DNA from: Gadus chalcogrammus
Lineage: Eukaryota > Chordata > Actinopteri > Gadiformes > Gadidae
DNA: 64,000 nt
Direction: 5' to 3'
Assembly: GCF_026213295.1 (NCBI RefSeq)
Contig: NC_079419.1
Span: forward strand, 28,825,139-28,889,138
Shown here: positions 1 through 11,790 of the stretch, one piece after another
Layout: the number at the start of each line of letters is the position of its first letter
Position numbering within the stretch: the stretch's first letter is position 1
Position numbers and translations under genes: made by a program
Notes under the pieces: model-generated
What the model was told of the DNA's origin: nothing
What the model saw: only the letters and a program-made list of their open reading frames with translations
Database searches by the model: none

Positions 1-1037
1 TCTTGCTACATTTTTAAGGTGATAATATGCCGATTTTGTAACTGATTTGATGTGACTGTCAAAATGTAAATCTGAATCCATGATAACCCCTAGATTTCTG
101 GCTTTGATTGAGGTTTTCAGGGACAGAGAGTGAAGGTGTTGGGTTACTTTAAGCCTTTCCGTTTTAGAACCAAATACAATTATCTCTGTTTTGTCCTCAT
201 TTAGTTGAAGGAAATTTCGGCACATCCATTCCTTCACTTGCTCAATGCACTGGCACAGCAGATCTATGGGCCGATAGTCATTTGGTGATAGCGATACATA
301 GAATTGCGTGTCATCAGCATAGCAATGATGGTCAATATTGTTATTTTGCATGATTTGCCCTAGTGGGAGCATGTAGATGTTGAATAAAGAGGGTCCTAAG
401 ATCGAATCTTGTGGGACTCCACATGTCATGTTGGTTGATTCTGATACAAAGTCGCCAATGGAAACAAAGTAGTTCCTATTTTGTAGGTAGGACCTGAACC
501 AATTTAAGACATTGCCTGAAAGCCCCACCCAGTTTTCTAACCTTTCCAGAAGTAATGTATGGTCTACAGTGTCGAATGCAGCACTGAGGTCAAGTAGCAT
601 TAGTATTGAGGTTTTGCCAGAGTCTGTGTTAAGACGGATGTCGTTTACAACTTTAATAAGGGTGGTCTCAGTGCTGTGCAGGGGTCGAAATCCTGATTGG
701 AAGGTGTCATAGCAACCAGTTGATGCCAGGAAGTGATTTAGTTGCTGGAGGACAACTTTCTCAATGATTTTACTTATGAAGGGTAGATTTGATATTGGTC
801 TGTAGTTGTTAATAATAGAGGCATCTAGGCTCCGCTTTTTTAAAAGGGGTTTAATAACTGCAGTTTTCAAAGCTTTTGGGAACTTGCCTGACTGGAGAGA
901 GTTGTTAACTATCTGCAATATGTCTACTGCTAGGCAGTCGAAAACATTCTTAAAGAGGTTGGTAGGTATAGTATCAAGGCAACAGGTGGATGGCTTTAGT
1001 TGTGTCACAGTTTCCACAAGATTTTGAGAGTCTATAA
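1..1037 (-). pseudogene. LINE ORF2 reverse transcriptase portion
   Basis: Reverse transcriptase of the LINE, which copies element RNA at a nicked target. On the minus strand, bases 311-325 encode the catalytic YADD box (context [11 protein letters not shown]). Bases about 350-420 encode a GVPQ-x-S-LGPSLFNIYMLPLG block, the RT motif before YADD. Near 60-170 the C-terminal block reads NLGVIMDSDLHFDSHI, as in L2/CR1 elements. The fragment runs off the left edge of the window. On the right it joins the linker once the 581-bp hAT insertion at 1038-1618 is ignored. No long uninterrupted frame remains, so it is a pseudogene. Confidence 0.85.
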
Positions 1038-1618
1038 CAGGGGTGCCCAACCTTTTTTGACCCAAGATCTACTTTTCAAGTAGCCAACCTCCCGAGATCT
1101 ACCAGCAAACCTACCTTCAAGCGGGGGGGGGGGGGGGGGGGGGGGGTAGAGAACAATTGTTGACGGGGGGGGGGGGGGTAGAAAACAATTGTGACGGGGG
1201 GGGGGGGGGGGGGGGTAGAGATCAATTGTTGACGGGGAGGGGGGGGGGGGGGGGGGGGGGGGGGGTTGTATCGTGAACCTACGGACTTCAGTGGGGGTTT
1301 CATTCCGTCTGCGCACGGCACCTTCTCAACGATAATCAATAATCTTCCTCCCACTCAGGGTGAAAGTGGTAGGTCTTAGCTTGTTTCCCCTCAGCCATGC
1401 CAACGTTTAGGAGTGTGTAACTACTGTTGACGGCTTTCAACTGCTGTTAACAGCACATGCGCTACCGCACGTATATGTCCCGCGCAAATTTAATTTTATT
1501 AAAAAAATAAAAAAAATAAAAAAAAAATTTTTTTTTTTTTTTCTTCACCCCTCGCGATCGACTTGGGATCTGTCGGCGATCTACTGGTAGACCGCGATCG
1601 ACTGGTTGGGCACCCCTG
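1038..1618. mobile_element. Non-autonomous hAT element, 581 bp
   Basis: Ends are perfect inverted repeats: CAGGGGTGCCCAACC at the left and GGTTGGGCACCCCTG at the right. The element is flanked by the 8-bp duplication GTCTATAA (1030-1037 and 1619-1626), the size made by hAT transposases. The interior has no coding capacity. It holds several poly-G runs (1122-1265) alternating with a GTAGA-ACAATTGT-GACG motif, and an A/T homopolymer block at 1498-1541. It is inserted in the LINE reverse transcriptase. Confidence 0.93.
1122..1265. repeat. Poly-G rich minisatellite inside hAT
   Basis: Four runs of 13 to more than 25 G are separated by a similar 20-25 bp spacer carrying CAATTGT. The stretch could form G-quadruplexes. 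Translations on the opposite strand are only polyproline and are not genes. Confidence 0.85.
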
Positions 1619-1626
1619 GTCTATAA

Positions 1627-2107
1627 CATCAAAGCATGCCATCCTTGCCACGTAATTTTTGCCTGAACAGGGTGGTAGTCCAACATTTTTGTTTGACGTG
1701 GAGATATTGATGGCGCGTCTGATACCTTCAATTTTATCAATATAAAAAGCTGCAAACTCATTGCATTTCTGCGTGGAATTGAGATCAGGTGGAATTTCTG
1801 TTGGGGGGTTGGTCAGTCTGTCAACAGTTGCAAATAGGGTTTTTGCATTATTAGTGTTGGTTTTAATGATATTGGAGAAAAATGTTTCTCTAGCATTTTT
1901 TAAGTCTAAATTGTAGGCACGGAGGCTCTCTTTATAGATATCATGGTGAATATGAAGTTTTGTTTTACGCCAGATGCGTTCAACCTTCCTGCATTCTTTT
2001 TTCTGTGCTGTTACAGAAGCAGCTTTTCTCCAGGGTGCCTTTTGCTTTCCAAAAATCGTTTTAACCTTATAAGGTGCAATGACATCTATGACTTTCAAAA
2101 TTTTCAA
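1627..2107 (-). pseudogene. LINE ORF2 linker between endonuclease and RT
   Basis: The minus strand encodes a basic stretch (for example APWRKAASVTAQKKECRKVE, then ARETFFSNIIKTNTNNAKTL and FATVDRLTNPP), typical of the segment that joins endonuclease and RT in L2/CR1 ORF2 proteins. The apparent end of the frame at about 1499 comes from the hAT insertion and is not the original continuation. The real protein would continue into the RT segment left of base 1038. Confidence 0.75.
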
Positions 2108-2158
2108 ATTAAAGTTTTCTACAAGATCATCAGCAGAACATGGGTTTAGAGGTGGTAG

Positions 2159-3024
2159 CTAGGAGATGGCCCTTTTAAAAAGTACATTAGAATCTTCATT
2201 GATATACCGTTTTTTGACAGTGTTTGATTTTGTCTGTATGTCGGGAATAAAAGATATGTTAAAGAAAACACAAAAGTGGTCAGACAAGGAAGGATCAGTC
2301 ACAGAGAGATCAGAAACATTGAGGCCCTTTGTGATAACCAGGTCTAGAGTGTGCCCCTTACAATGAGTAGCCTCTTTCACATGTTGAGACAGTTCAAATG
2401 TGTCCAAAATGGTAAAAAGTTTTTTTGCACACTTGTCATTCAAATCATCAGTATGAAAATTGAAGTCACCAGTTATAACTAGACAGTCAAATTCTGTGGA
2501 GATGCTTGACAATAATTCTGTGAAGTCATCGAAAAAATTTGCAGAATATGTGGGTGGCCTGTAAATAATTAATAGGAGCATTTCAATACAGCACTAAGGT
2601 ATTCGAACGATGGAAAATCACCAAATAACATCTGTTTCCCCTGAAATACATTTTTAAATATAGCAGCAACCCCTCCACCTCTTTTTCCAGATCTACATGC
2701 ATCAAAAAAGTTATAGTCGGCAGGAGCTGTCTCTATCAGAACGGTTGCACTGTTATTTTGTTCCAGCCATGTTTCAGTTAAAAACATAAAATCCAGTTTA
2801 GAAGTGTTAATAAGATCATTAACTAAAAATGATTTGTTATTAAGAGACCTCACATTAAGTAGAGCCATCCTGATGGTGCTGTTGATAGGCTTTAAGGTTG
2901 TTTTTGGTTTGGAGGCAATAGATATGAGATTTGTAAGGTTAGCAGTGTGTCTAAGTTTCCCTTTGTTTACTCTCTTAGTGGTTACAGCATGAATGCGAAA
3001 GTTGCCCTGCTTTGACGTAGGCAA
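2159..3024 (-). pseudogene. LINE ORF2 endonuclease (APE type)
   Basis: Exonuclease/endonuclease/phosphatase-fold domain that nicks target DNA for target-primed reverse transcription. Two overlapping frames (3024-2569 and 2581-2159) carry the family motifs in order: LLNVRSLNNK, FLTETWLEQN, KRGGGVAAIFK, ITGDFNFHTDDLN, LDLVITKGLN and LSDHFCVF. These hold the catalytic Asn, Glu, Asp/Asn and His positions. The frame change near 2570-2580 splits the domain, so the copy cannot make intact enzyme. It lies just downstream of ORF1 on the same strand. Confidence 0.85.
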
Positions 3025-3631
3025 CCTTGGGTTCAGCAGATTATGAGAAACTTCCTTTATACTGTGTCTACGGCTGAACCCTTTTTTGTCTCAGTAATAG
3101 TCAGGACTACTATCAGTACGGTGGTGGGGGTGGGGCGCCATCCTCCTGGGTGTTAGCATCCTGCGGCCATGACGTGGCGATGCTATCATTGACACAGATG
3201 CAAGTTTGATGCCAGCATATTCCAGTTTCTTAAATTCGGCTGGAAAATCGCAAAGGGAGTCATTGGAGCTGGAGTTGTTGTTGTGGCTATGGGAGAGATG
3301 AGGCTGGAGGTCATCGTCGATGGGGGAGTGCAGAGGAGGGGGGTGGCCGTTCCTCGCCAAGCCAGCATCAGCGATGGGGGAGGGCACAGTGTTGATGGCG
3401 TCGGGCGGGCAGTTGTCTCTCTTCAAGGTCTGTGGGCTGTCTGCTATCTGTGTGTCAGATAGTGGCAGAGTAGTTGTGTGGGGGAGGCTGTAGTCTCGCT
3501 TCTTCTCAACCTGTGCTCTGATTGTGGCCTGTGCGTCAGACCATGGCAAGATTGTGGCCTGTGCGTAACACGAGATGAGAAGATTGTCCCTCAACAGTTT
3601 TGAGCCTAACCTGTTTGGGTGTAGGCCATCT

Positions 3632-4716
3632 TAGGGCTGTCACGGTTGAGGAATTTTCACCGCGGTGAAAACAGGGGGCGCAATATCGCGGTATGCAATA
3701 TTATTGCACAATTTTTTAAAATGCCGTTTAAGCGAGATAATGCACATTTAAATTCAAAACACACCCGTAACCGGAGTTCTGTCAGCGAACTTTTCGGACA
3801 CAACGGAGCTGAAGGTTTGTATGGAACCAGTTGCCATGGAGAATACGTCACCACTTTGCCAACAGTACTTTTGTTACTAAATTTATATTTATATGACTTT
3901 ACTTTGTGTAGTGCCGAACAACTCCCCTTACCTGTTCTAAAATCGGCGCAAAGCACGGCCTCTTGGGGCTTATTGCTTAATTTAAAAAAGGTTATTAAAA
4001 ATCTCGTTGGAAGCGCGATGTATGCGCAGGCGCCGTTTGGGCATAACAATATGGCGGCTGCCGTTCAATGTAGTTTTCATCACCACCACCGGAATATGTT
4101 TCATTTATTTCATTACAGCACGTCCCCTAAACGTTCAACACGATTGAGCACAGCATCAAGCAGTGGAAACGTGGGTTTATTTACTATGAAGTTCGTATTT
4201 TTAATTGTTGAAATGAAATCAGCGGTGACGAGCTAGTTGTTTTGGTAGCGGCTAAATTAGCATGTCGCGATACTTTGTACAGGGGATCACGTCTGCGCCG
4301 AGTAGATGCGCAGAGGGTTGAAACAGCGCTTGTCCGGTCTGCTCACAAGAAGCTTTCTTTGGCCAGTTACTGTGATTAAACACGAGTTGTTTAATGTTCA
4401 CAATGTTTCGTTTTTCATGGGGAAAATGAGATGCGTCCCCGGGACGCATGGATAGTGAGTTTAGTGCGTCCTTTCAGATTTTAATGCGTCAGCGACGCAG
4501 GACGCGTACCTAGCAACATCACTGCGTAACTAAATGAATGAACGTTAATGAATGGGTATCATGGCAACGCACGTTTCATTCTAGAATTCCACGGTCAGTT
4601 TCATGAACGCGCAACCCGCACCAGGTCATATGCGGTGATCGCGATGGCCCATTATCTACCGCAGTGTGCTCTAAATATCGCGATATTTCATTTTTGCGAT
4701 TATTGCGACAGCCCTA
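3632..4716. mobile_element. hAT-type element, 1085 bp, TIR TAGGGCTGTC
   Basis: Ends are TAGGGCTGTC and GACAGCCCTA. The 8-bp duplication GGCCATCT flanks it (3624-3631, 4717-4724). It lies inside LINE ORF1, exactly in the HPN catalytic block, so it post-dates the LINE. It contains no recognisable transposase and carries a truncated copy of another family (4012-4524). A related end (TAGGGCTGTAACGATA) starts at 6468. Confidence 0.92.
4012..4524 (-). mobile_element. Fragment of AGTGATGTTG-family element (copy 1)
   Basis: This segment matches 48209-48732 and, inverted, 38486-38870. It ends with the terminal sequence GCAACATCACTG. The left terminus is missing because the match begins abruptly at GCGATGTATGCGCAGG. 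It carries a 65-codon minus-strand reading frame (4449-4252) that is shared by all three copies in the window. Confidence 0.8.
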
Positions 4717-5798
4717 GGCCATCTGCTCTGAAAAGATATTTGCGCTCCCAGAATAAGTTGAAATTGTCAATAAAGTCCCTTCCTCTTTCATTGCAGACTC
4801 TGGAAAGCCATGTATTCAGTGCAAGTAGACGACTGAATCTGTTTATTCCCCTGTCAACTGTTGGTATGGGTCCACTGATGGAAGACTTGATGTGTATTTT
4901 GTCCTGTGTATCCAATAGATCAGTGTAATCCCTCTTCAGAAGTTCTGACTGTTCTCTTTGAACATCATTAAATCCTGCATGCACAATAATCTGAGATTTT
5001 GGGGTTCTCCAATATGACTTTGGCTAGTTTATGGTTGATATCACTAACCATTCCATATGGGAAGATGCATGTTTTGATCTTCTTACCGGTTATATCCTTG
5101 ATAGTTGAGTCTCCTATAATCAGAGTGTCTGGTTCATCTGCTTTCTCTGAGATGGGCCCTTGTTGGACGGTGGCAGACACATGCGCAGCCCGCCTCCGTG
5201 GCGACTGGTTGTTCCGTCTCTGTCCGCACTGTCCGTCCGGACGCATCTCGGGGCTCAGGGGTGCATCGGTGGCAGGCGCGTTCGTGGACTCTTGAAGTGG
5301 CAGGAACCGGTTCTTCAGTGGCAGGGTTGATTTGAGTGACGGGCTAATCGGGCTGATAACTTTAGCTTTGGGTAGCTTAGCATTTGGTGTTGAGTGAACT
5401 TGCTGATTCACTTTGGTATGTTGCTTTGGCTTAGCGCCGACTCTGAGCCAGTGAGACGCAGCTGGAACTGTCTCTCTCTTGTCCAGCTTCGGGAAGGATA
5501 CAGTGTAGCTTTGATCACCTTGCTGTATCTGAGTGAGCTCAGCAAACTCACCCATCGGCACTGTATCCTGTGATAGTCCTTTGCATTTTTCTACTGCTGC
5601 TAGTCTCGTTTCAATTAAAGCCAATGACTGTTTCAGTTTGGCGCAGTCTGTGCATTTCCAAGTCTCCGTGCCTGAGATATCCGAATACAGAGGCATGTTG
5701 GCGATAGGAAAGTCCAAGGCTTTTTCTTCGGTCTGATCCGGGAGTAAAAAGTGCCAAAATGTATTGTTGAATCGAGCGATTGAGGACGACGGAAACAA

Positions 5799-6467
5799 AC
5801 TATATACTGTTAGGTAAATAAAATAAGATAAAGTAGATCTGAACGATGAATTAAGTAGTTTTTTCCAATGCCTAGCGGAGCTTCGGGAAACATGACCTCT
5901 CTCTCTGCTATCTTCCTTCTAATTCTTCCTTCTAATTAGCATCTTGTTGACTGCTAAAGTGTAAGTCCAAGAACACAAATCCATGAAAGAAGACCCCAAG
6001 CACATTGCTCAAGAGCTAAGGCAAAATCAGCCATCAGCAGTTGGCAGTTGACCAGTGCCAACTTTTATGAGACCGGTTCTATACCTTAGGTGTTTGTAAA
6101 AGGGTGAATGCATCCATTCACTCAACCATCACGAGCAACAATAGCCCGAACAGTGAGAAAACAGGGCAGCCTGGTCCACATAATAAATAAAATAAAAATA
6201 AGAAATGGATATATAAGTAGTATCTAAGAGGCCATCAATTCAGCGTATTCCCCTTCCCCTTCTCCTATTATTGTAAGGACAAACTTGACCCCAGCTTGAC
6301 TTTCACGAGTAAGACCAGTCACGCACAGCAACGTGTGACTTCATGCATTGAGGCTCTCACCAGGGACTAGGCTGCTTTTCTATTTCCAAACACACAGCGG
6401 CCGCCTTAACAACAATAGGGCCCCACCTTGACTACCAATATATATAAAAAAAATATATATATATATT
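5799..6467. other. No gene seen; probable LINE 5' flank and AT-rich DNA
   Basis: No reading frame with recognisable protein similarity. The right edge of the LINE 5' UTR is unclear. A short TA-rich run occurs at 6438-6467, directly before a hAT-like end. Confidence 0.5.
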
Positions 6468-7045
6468 AGGGCTGTAACGATATGCGTATCGAAACCGAAA
6501 TCGCAACACTCAAGCCACGAACCTGTCTCGCGGTGTGAGAAGGCAGAAGCGCGACATGCCCTTTCTAACTCCCATTATCCTTCCAGTCCAGATCCAGCCA
6601 CGTGATATGAGCTGTTAGTGCCAGGGTTTGCTTTGTCCGGTAATAGAAAAATTAAATGTCAGACAAAATTGTATCCCTTCGGTCAAATTGTCAGATTGAA
6701 ATTTGCTAATAATCTGTTTTAATAATAGTCTGCTGACTCCGCTCCTCTTTTCGATGCCGTAAATCTGCAACGAGATGCCCGCTCTGTGATGACAGCTCTC
6801 CGTGGCTACGGAGGATTGCATTTCTCCACAGCCTGCGAAGTCCTCATATGCGATATGAATATGAACGACATTTATCCAGAGTGGGCCAAGCGCGCAAAAA
6901 TAGCCTGTGTGACTCCTGTCTCTAGTGTTTTGTGTGCTTTGACCGGCAGTTGGTCTGCTTACAGGTCGGAATGAAGCGGCCACCGATTATTGACAGGATG
7001 GGTAGTTTATTCTACCGGACTCGTTCGTTTCTTCACTAGACAAAC
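6468..7045 (+). mobile_element. Truncated hAT element with transposase C-terminal remnant
   Basis: It starts with TAGGGCTGTAACGATA, similar to the end of the 3632-4716 element; no matching right end was found. Bases about 6834-6974 (+) read NMNDIYPEWAKRAKIACVTP followed by VSSVLC. This resembles the C-terminal dimerisation block of hAT transposases (consensus type: YPELAKLAKI...PVSSV.CER). The CER-F part is degraded. A decayed autonomous element is the best reading. Confidence 0.6.
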
Positions 7046-7199
7046 TAGGGGTACACGTGTAACCGGTTAGTAAATCATAAACGTTTAGGAAAAATTTGTA
7101 AACGAAAACCGTTGTCTGATTACAGTTTAAATCATTTTTTACAATTTACAAGCTTTCGTTTTGAAGAATAAGCACCGCGCCATTTGTTTCAATGGGAAT

Positions 7200-7505
7200 A
7201 GCGACGGTCTATACTTCCAAAATAAAGTGCACATATTTATAATTCGCACTGATCCGTTGCAAATAGCAAGCATTCCCAGCAATACAGATTACAATGACCA
7301 CTTGACACTGTCAGCCAACTATACCTCTCGTAGTTGCCTGATGAAAGTGCCGCACAAATCCTTTGCCCGGCTGGGTCAGAGCAGCTAGCTGCGGTGTTGG
7401 TCGTCCCTGTTTCACAATTTCTAGCTTTTCTGAGAAATTCTTTCTCGAAAAAGACTTTTTCAACAAGTCGGCCGCTATATCCAGTCCTCCTCCTCTGTCA
7501 TCCAT
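7200..7505 (-). pseudogene. hAT transposase N-terminus, TTF/ZMYM1-like
   Basis: The frame from 7505 begins MDDRGGGLDIAADLLKKSFS and contains KLEIVKQGRPTPQLAALTQP and GKGFVRHF, which I recognise as the N-terminus of ZMYM1-like/TTF-type hAT transposases. After a frameshift near 7330 the neighbouring frame reads YSWLTV then NLYCWECLLFATDQC, the start of the TTF zinc-finger region (W-C-x-x-C). The rest of the protein is absent. It lies in opposite orientation to the C-terminal remnant at 6834-6974, so the two probably come from different elements. A dead fragment with no predicted activity. Confidence 0.72.
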
Positions 7506-7919
7506 TGTAAAGTGAATCTAATCTAAAAAAATCGAACTTAATGATTTATATCAGCCGTTCTCAATCTGTGGTACGCGTACCACTGGTTGTACGCGAGCGC
7601 CCTCTAGTGGTACGCGGAGTATGAACGATTTTTTGAAGCAATTTTTTGAAGTTGAAGCAAGCGTTAAAAAATAAAAGTGCATGTACCCATCATAAGCATG
7701 ATCTTAAACCTGCATTGACTAACTGCTGTGACGACGAGTAGGGGAAGCAAATATTTTGCAAAATCGTCCTGTGACGAGACGTTGAAGTCTGCCTTCAGAG
7801 GCCAGACATTTCTGGTCTTTTGGATGCAGCGACGCAGCGAATATCCTGCGCTTTCAGACAAGGCTGTGCGCATTCTCATTTCATTTGCGACAAGGCTTCT
7901 CTTGGTCGCAAATGGTCGC

Positions 7920-7960
7920 AAATAAGAGCGATGACTACTGTCATGTCATCGCTCTTATTT
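7920..7960. repeat. Perfect 16-bp hairpin in hAT
   Basis: Arms AAATAAGAGCGATGAC (7920-7935) and its exact complement (7945-7960) with a 9-nt loop. It lies about 370 bp inside the left end of the hAT element. Confidence 0.95.
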
Positions 7961-8222
7961 TATCCCCAAAAACGCAGCTGATCGGACGCATCACACGATT
8001 CGGAGGCATGCATCACATTTAAGGATTTTAAAAACTGATTCTTATTCTTTTTTTTCTAAAATGCATTCGGAAGAGAAGGGAGACTAGCGTTGCTCGAGGG
8101 TTGGAATGAAAGGGAGAAAAGTGGACAGAGTTGCCTGCGGAAGCGATGTCTGAGATGCAGAGACTGCTTCACGCTACCAGTGTCAGTTTCGTACGGTGGG
8201 GAATGAGAGCTCGTGAAAGGCA

Positions 8223-8258
8223 CTATTGCGCAAGTACGCCTGCGTGCTTGCGCAATAG
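8223..8258. repeat. 12-bp hairpin in hAT
   Basis: Arms CTATTGCGCAAG (8223-8234) and CTTGCGCAATAG (8247-8258) around a 12-nt loop, within the same hAT element. Confidence 0.93.
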
Positions 8259-10156
8259 CATACTGCCCGAGAATGCAGTATCGCTGTAAAATCTGTCCCT
8301 GGGAAAAGTAACGTTGCTTGCGCCGAATTGAAAAAGGAAACCGCTATAATGAAATAGCGGTAATATTTCCACATTAATTGATAAAATAACAGGGGATGGG
8401 AAGGGGGGATGGCTGTTTCAGAAGGGGGATGATTTTGATCATATTAATTCCAAAGGGGGATGCCATCCCCCCTCATCTCGAGTGCTGGAAACAGGTTGGA
8501 TACTGAACCAAGTCTGAGGCTAAAGCTAACCTCAATCGACCCAGACATCACACCCCTCTCACTAAGCATGATAGGCCTAATTTTCAATGTGTGCCTGAGT
8601 ACATTCTCCTTCAAACCTAAACATAGTTTATATTCTGACCTTATGGCACTTACTGCAGTATTTTTTAATACTGAATACGTTGTTTTTGTATGATATGCTT
8701 GTTCTTACTCATGATAGTTTGATTACAGTGTTTTCGCAGTACACATGATTTCTCTCTTTGCTGTGCATGATTGCTTATAACAGGATTGTTTGACTCCAGT
8801 ATTTAAATATTCATGTTCAATTCTTTGAATGTTTTGATGCAGTACAATTTACCTCACATGATTGGTTGACTGCAGTTGTTAAAATTAATATTCAGTGCTG
8901 TGAATGCTTTAATGCAGTATACTTGTTAATAACCTCACTAGATAGACTGGTATGTTATATGCCAGATGATATCCCCATTTATTGGGTAGCCCTATTGAAG
9001 CAGTTGTTCAATTGTTAGTATTATCCCGTTGCAAGTGTTTAAATATAATACATGAGTTATAGACAGTTGGCTGCTTCAGTCAAGTAAAGTCATGTGAATA
9101 ATAAATCGTATTATTAATATTAATGCCTTCTGTGTAAACTCTATGTAGTTATAGGCCTACACACTTTATTTTAATTCCGGTGGTACTTGGAGAGCCAAAT
9201 CATTTCTAAGGTGGTACTCAAAGTTTGAGAACCACTGATCTATATAATTTCGCTGCTAGCTAGTTGTAATTCCTATTGTTTTCCTCCTGATGGCGCCAAA
9301 CAACAAGGCCAGCCAGAAGGCCTAGACGTGTAAAAAGATACGCCCAACTCGGCATACTCGAAATCTGATTGGTTGAAGAACATGTCAATCAACAACATAG
9401 TCCCCATTAGCGTCAACAGCGAGGGGATTCTCTCAGGATTCTGAAGGCCTCGGCTAGATTATTTTTTACCCGGAGACAGCGCAGGGAAATAATCTGATTG
9501 GATAAGGGCTCTAATATATATATTATCGCGCTGGAGGTAACGCAACTGAAGGAAAAACAAATAAATACGTATTTAGACTTATGTGAACAAAATTATTAAA
9601 ATAGATAGAAAGATTATATATTTTATAAAAATAAAAATAATGTATTGTTCTGAAAGTGAGAGAAGGCTTTAATGGCCCTGACGGCCCGCCTCTGGATTTA
9701 AGAAGTATTGCATTGGTTCCGCAAAAATATTGGGTTTTAGTGTCCATAGCAACGATCTGTTATTCACAGCTAATGTTATTCGTCTGCTATTCTGAAATAA
9801 CAGACCATGGAACACGGCATATTATGACCCATTGGAATTATTAATTCAACAAAGACGTGAAATGATAATAAGCTACCCATGTGATCAGAGTTCTTCAGAG
9901 GTCCATCTTGTGTCATGTGGTCCTGTGCGGGAATTCTGGAGCCCTGGAAGAAATAAATTCAAATAAAGTATACTATTTTGGATCACCTATGCAGGTTAAT
10001 CTTATCAATAGTACATTATTATCTATATGTCAGGATATAACATTCCGTTATATGTAGCCTATCCCCTATTTTGCACTCTAGACGGTTCAAAACATTAACA
10101 TATACAATTTAGCAATAAATACCATTTACATTGTATGTTGTGTTTATTATGGGTAC

Positions 10157-10199
10157 CTTGAAGTTTGGATGAAGTTTGGACTGTCATCCAAACTTCAAG
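10157..10199. repeat. Perfect 16-bp hairpin
   Basis: Arms CTTGAAGTTTGGATGA (10157-10172) and its exact complement (10184-10199), loop 11 nt. No element boundary was identified around it. Confidence 0.93.
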
Positions 10200-10481
10200 T
10201 TAAAGCCGATTTGGTACGCGGTGATTCAAATGAAGGCAATGGTATGTTGTGCAAAGTCTACTATGCCGCGCACAAGCTAAAAACAAATAAAACGTCTAGG
10301 GACAGTAGGATTCATATCTACTACAGGAGCATATCTAATAACTGAGGTCGGGATTTGAATGAGTATTCGGCGTTTTAGAATAAAAGAGCTTTAGTTCCAT
10401 CTTACTGAAGCGCAGTTTATTCATCCACGATGTAATCAACATACTAATAACCACCAACATCCAATTATCATTATTTTGCCC

Positions 10482-10540
10482 ACAGTGGCATGGAGCTGAC
10501 AGTGGCATGGAGCTAACAGTGGCATGGAGCTAACAGTAGC
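10482..10540. repeat. 18-bp tandem repeat, 3 units
   Basis: The unit ACAGTGGCATGGAGCTRA is repeated three times with one substitution, then decays. Confidence 0.9.
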
Positions 10541-11410
10541 GAATCGAATGCCCATCCCCCGCACAAGGCTGAGTGAATGGAGAGAACCAGCGTGCTCTCC
10601 CAGCCTGTATAGACGGATGAGATGAAGGTTTATGTTAGCTGTCTCTTATTGAAACATGTCGTAGAAACGGCCGTATGGAGAGGTAGAGATCTTAAATTCA
10701 GCCAATGGATACAAACATGTGCCTTAACGTCATAAGACTTAGTCTATATGATGAGTCAATGACTGAGGAACTTACACCGGAAAACAGTTTGACTAAAACA
10801 CCAAATTCATTAATTATTATATCCAAAGAAAACTTATTTAACAGAAATTGTTTCGGATGCTTTCTAAGAACACCGATGTATGATTGATGTTTGGCCAGAT
10901 ACTGTCGGGGTCCGGGGTATCTTTATCCCGTAGCCCCGTGTTCTCAGCTAGCTGCTAGCTAGAGGCCGCCCGTCATCAAAACACCTCGTTTACCGCTACC
11001 CTTTAACAAACCTGAGCTATGCCCATTCGCGCTTCTCTAAGGCGATAAACTCAGAATAAAAGGTGGCAAAGACATCAACATATTCAACTACAATATCCTC
11101 CACTAACTAGTCAGCCTTCAAAGCCCGCTTACAGCTAGCGTGCACGGGAATACTAGCGAGTTAAGCTAACGACAGTGTTTTTGATATCCCCTACCTGCTT
11201 GCATAAGATCTTTAAATTGACGATTTCTTCTGTGCTCCTTTTTATTACATCAAACCATGTTATCCATTTCGTTCGATCGCGAAATTAATTGTATTCTCAT
11301 AAAAACTATTGATAATATTAAAGCTAAAGAGCCAGGCGGTAAGAAGCTAACGACGGCTTCAGATGCTCGGCACAGAGGAGTGACCTAACCCGCAGAAATG
11401 GGCTGCCAGT

Positions 11411-11790
11411 TGACAGTAGCCTACTGTATTGAGGTTGTCTGTTACAGTAACACACTATATGGCGCTTGTCTGTGACAGTAGCCTACTGGATTGAGGTTGT
11501 CTGTGACAGTATCCTACTGGATTAAGATTGTCTGTGACAGTAGCCTACTGATTTGAGGTTTGTAGTGACGGTAGCCTACTGGATTGAGGTTGTCAGTGAC
11601 GGTACCCTACTGTATTGAGGTGTTCTTTGACAGTAACCTACTGGATTGAGATGTCTGTGACAGTAGCCTATTGGATTGAGGTTGTCTGTGACAGTAACCT
11701 AATGTATTGGGGTTGTCTGTGACAGTAGCCTACTCTATTGGGGTTGGCAGTGACAGTAGGCTACTGTATGGAGGTTGACAGTGATTCCAT
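11411..11790. repeat. Minisatellite, about 37-bp unit, roughly 10 copies
   Basis: Degenerate copies of a unit containing GACAGTAGCCTACTG and GATTGAGGTTGTCTGT follow head to tail. Substitutions accumulate toward both ends. Confidence 0.9.

Larger units (their letters stand above)
1..5798 (-). mobile_element. L2/CR1-clade LINE, two ORFs, interrupted by hAT elements
   Basis: A non-LTR retrotransposon read on the minus strand: ORF1 at the right (5798 to 3091), then an apurinic-type endonuclease (3024 to 2159), a linker (2107 to 1627) and reverse transcriptase (1037 to 1). It is cut by the window start, so its 3' end is missing. Two hAT elements with clean target duplications sit inside it (1038-1618, 3632-4716). 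With these set aside, the coding order is typical of the L2/CR1 clade, whose ORF1 often carries an esterase-like domain. Frameshifts, for example near 5000, show that this copy is dead. The clade is secure; the exact family is not. Confidence 0.88.
3091..5798 (-). pseudogene. LINE ORF1 with SGNH/GDSL esterase domain
   Basis: ORF1 of the LINE. The N-terminal 150 residues (from 5798) have a short CTDCAKLKQ segment followed by a coiled-coil-like stretch. A basic, proline-rich linker comes next. The SGNH domain begins with block I, TLIIGDSTIKDITG, near 5100 and continues in frame 4984-4717 (HAGFNDVQREQ, a block III-like region). The final block, DGL-HPN with the catalytic His, is split by the hAT element at 3632-4716 and resumes left of 3631 (HPNRLGSKLLRDNLL). 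A one-base shift lies in the G/T run near 4998-5005. ORF1 ends at 3091 after a Ser/Pro/His-rich tail. Esterase-type ORF1 is known in L2/CR1 elements; its role there is thought to be membrane or RNP related. Confidence 0.8.
7552..9237. mobile_element. Non-autonomous hAT (Charlie-like), 1686 bp
   Basis: The left end is CAGCCGTTCTCAATCTGTGG and the right end is TCAAAGTTTGAGAACCACTG, imperfect inverted repeats of the CAGTGGTTCTCAA type. The 8-bp flanks ATTTATAT (7544-7551) and ATCTATAT (9238-9245) differ at one base. The interior is non-coding: two hairpins (7920-7960, 8223-8258), a G-rich AGGGGGGATG segment near 8396-8480, and AT-rich DNA. Confidence 0.9.

Noticed and set aside
1032..1354. Polyproline frames
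   Set aside because: Produced by poly-G runs within a non-coding hAT element.
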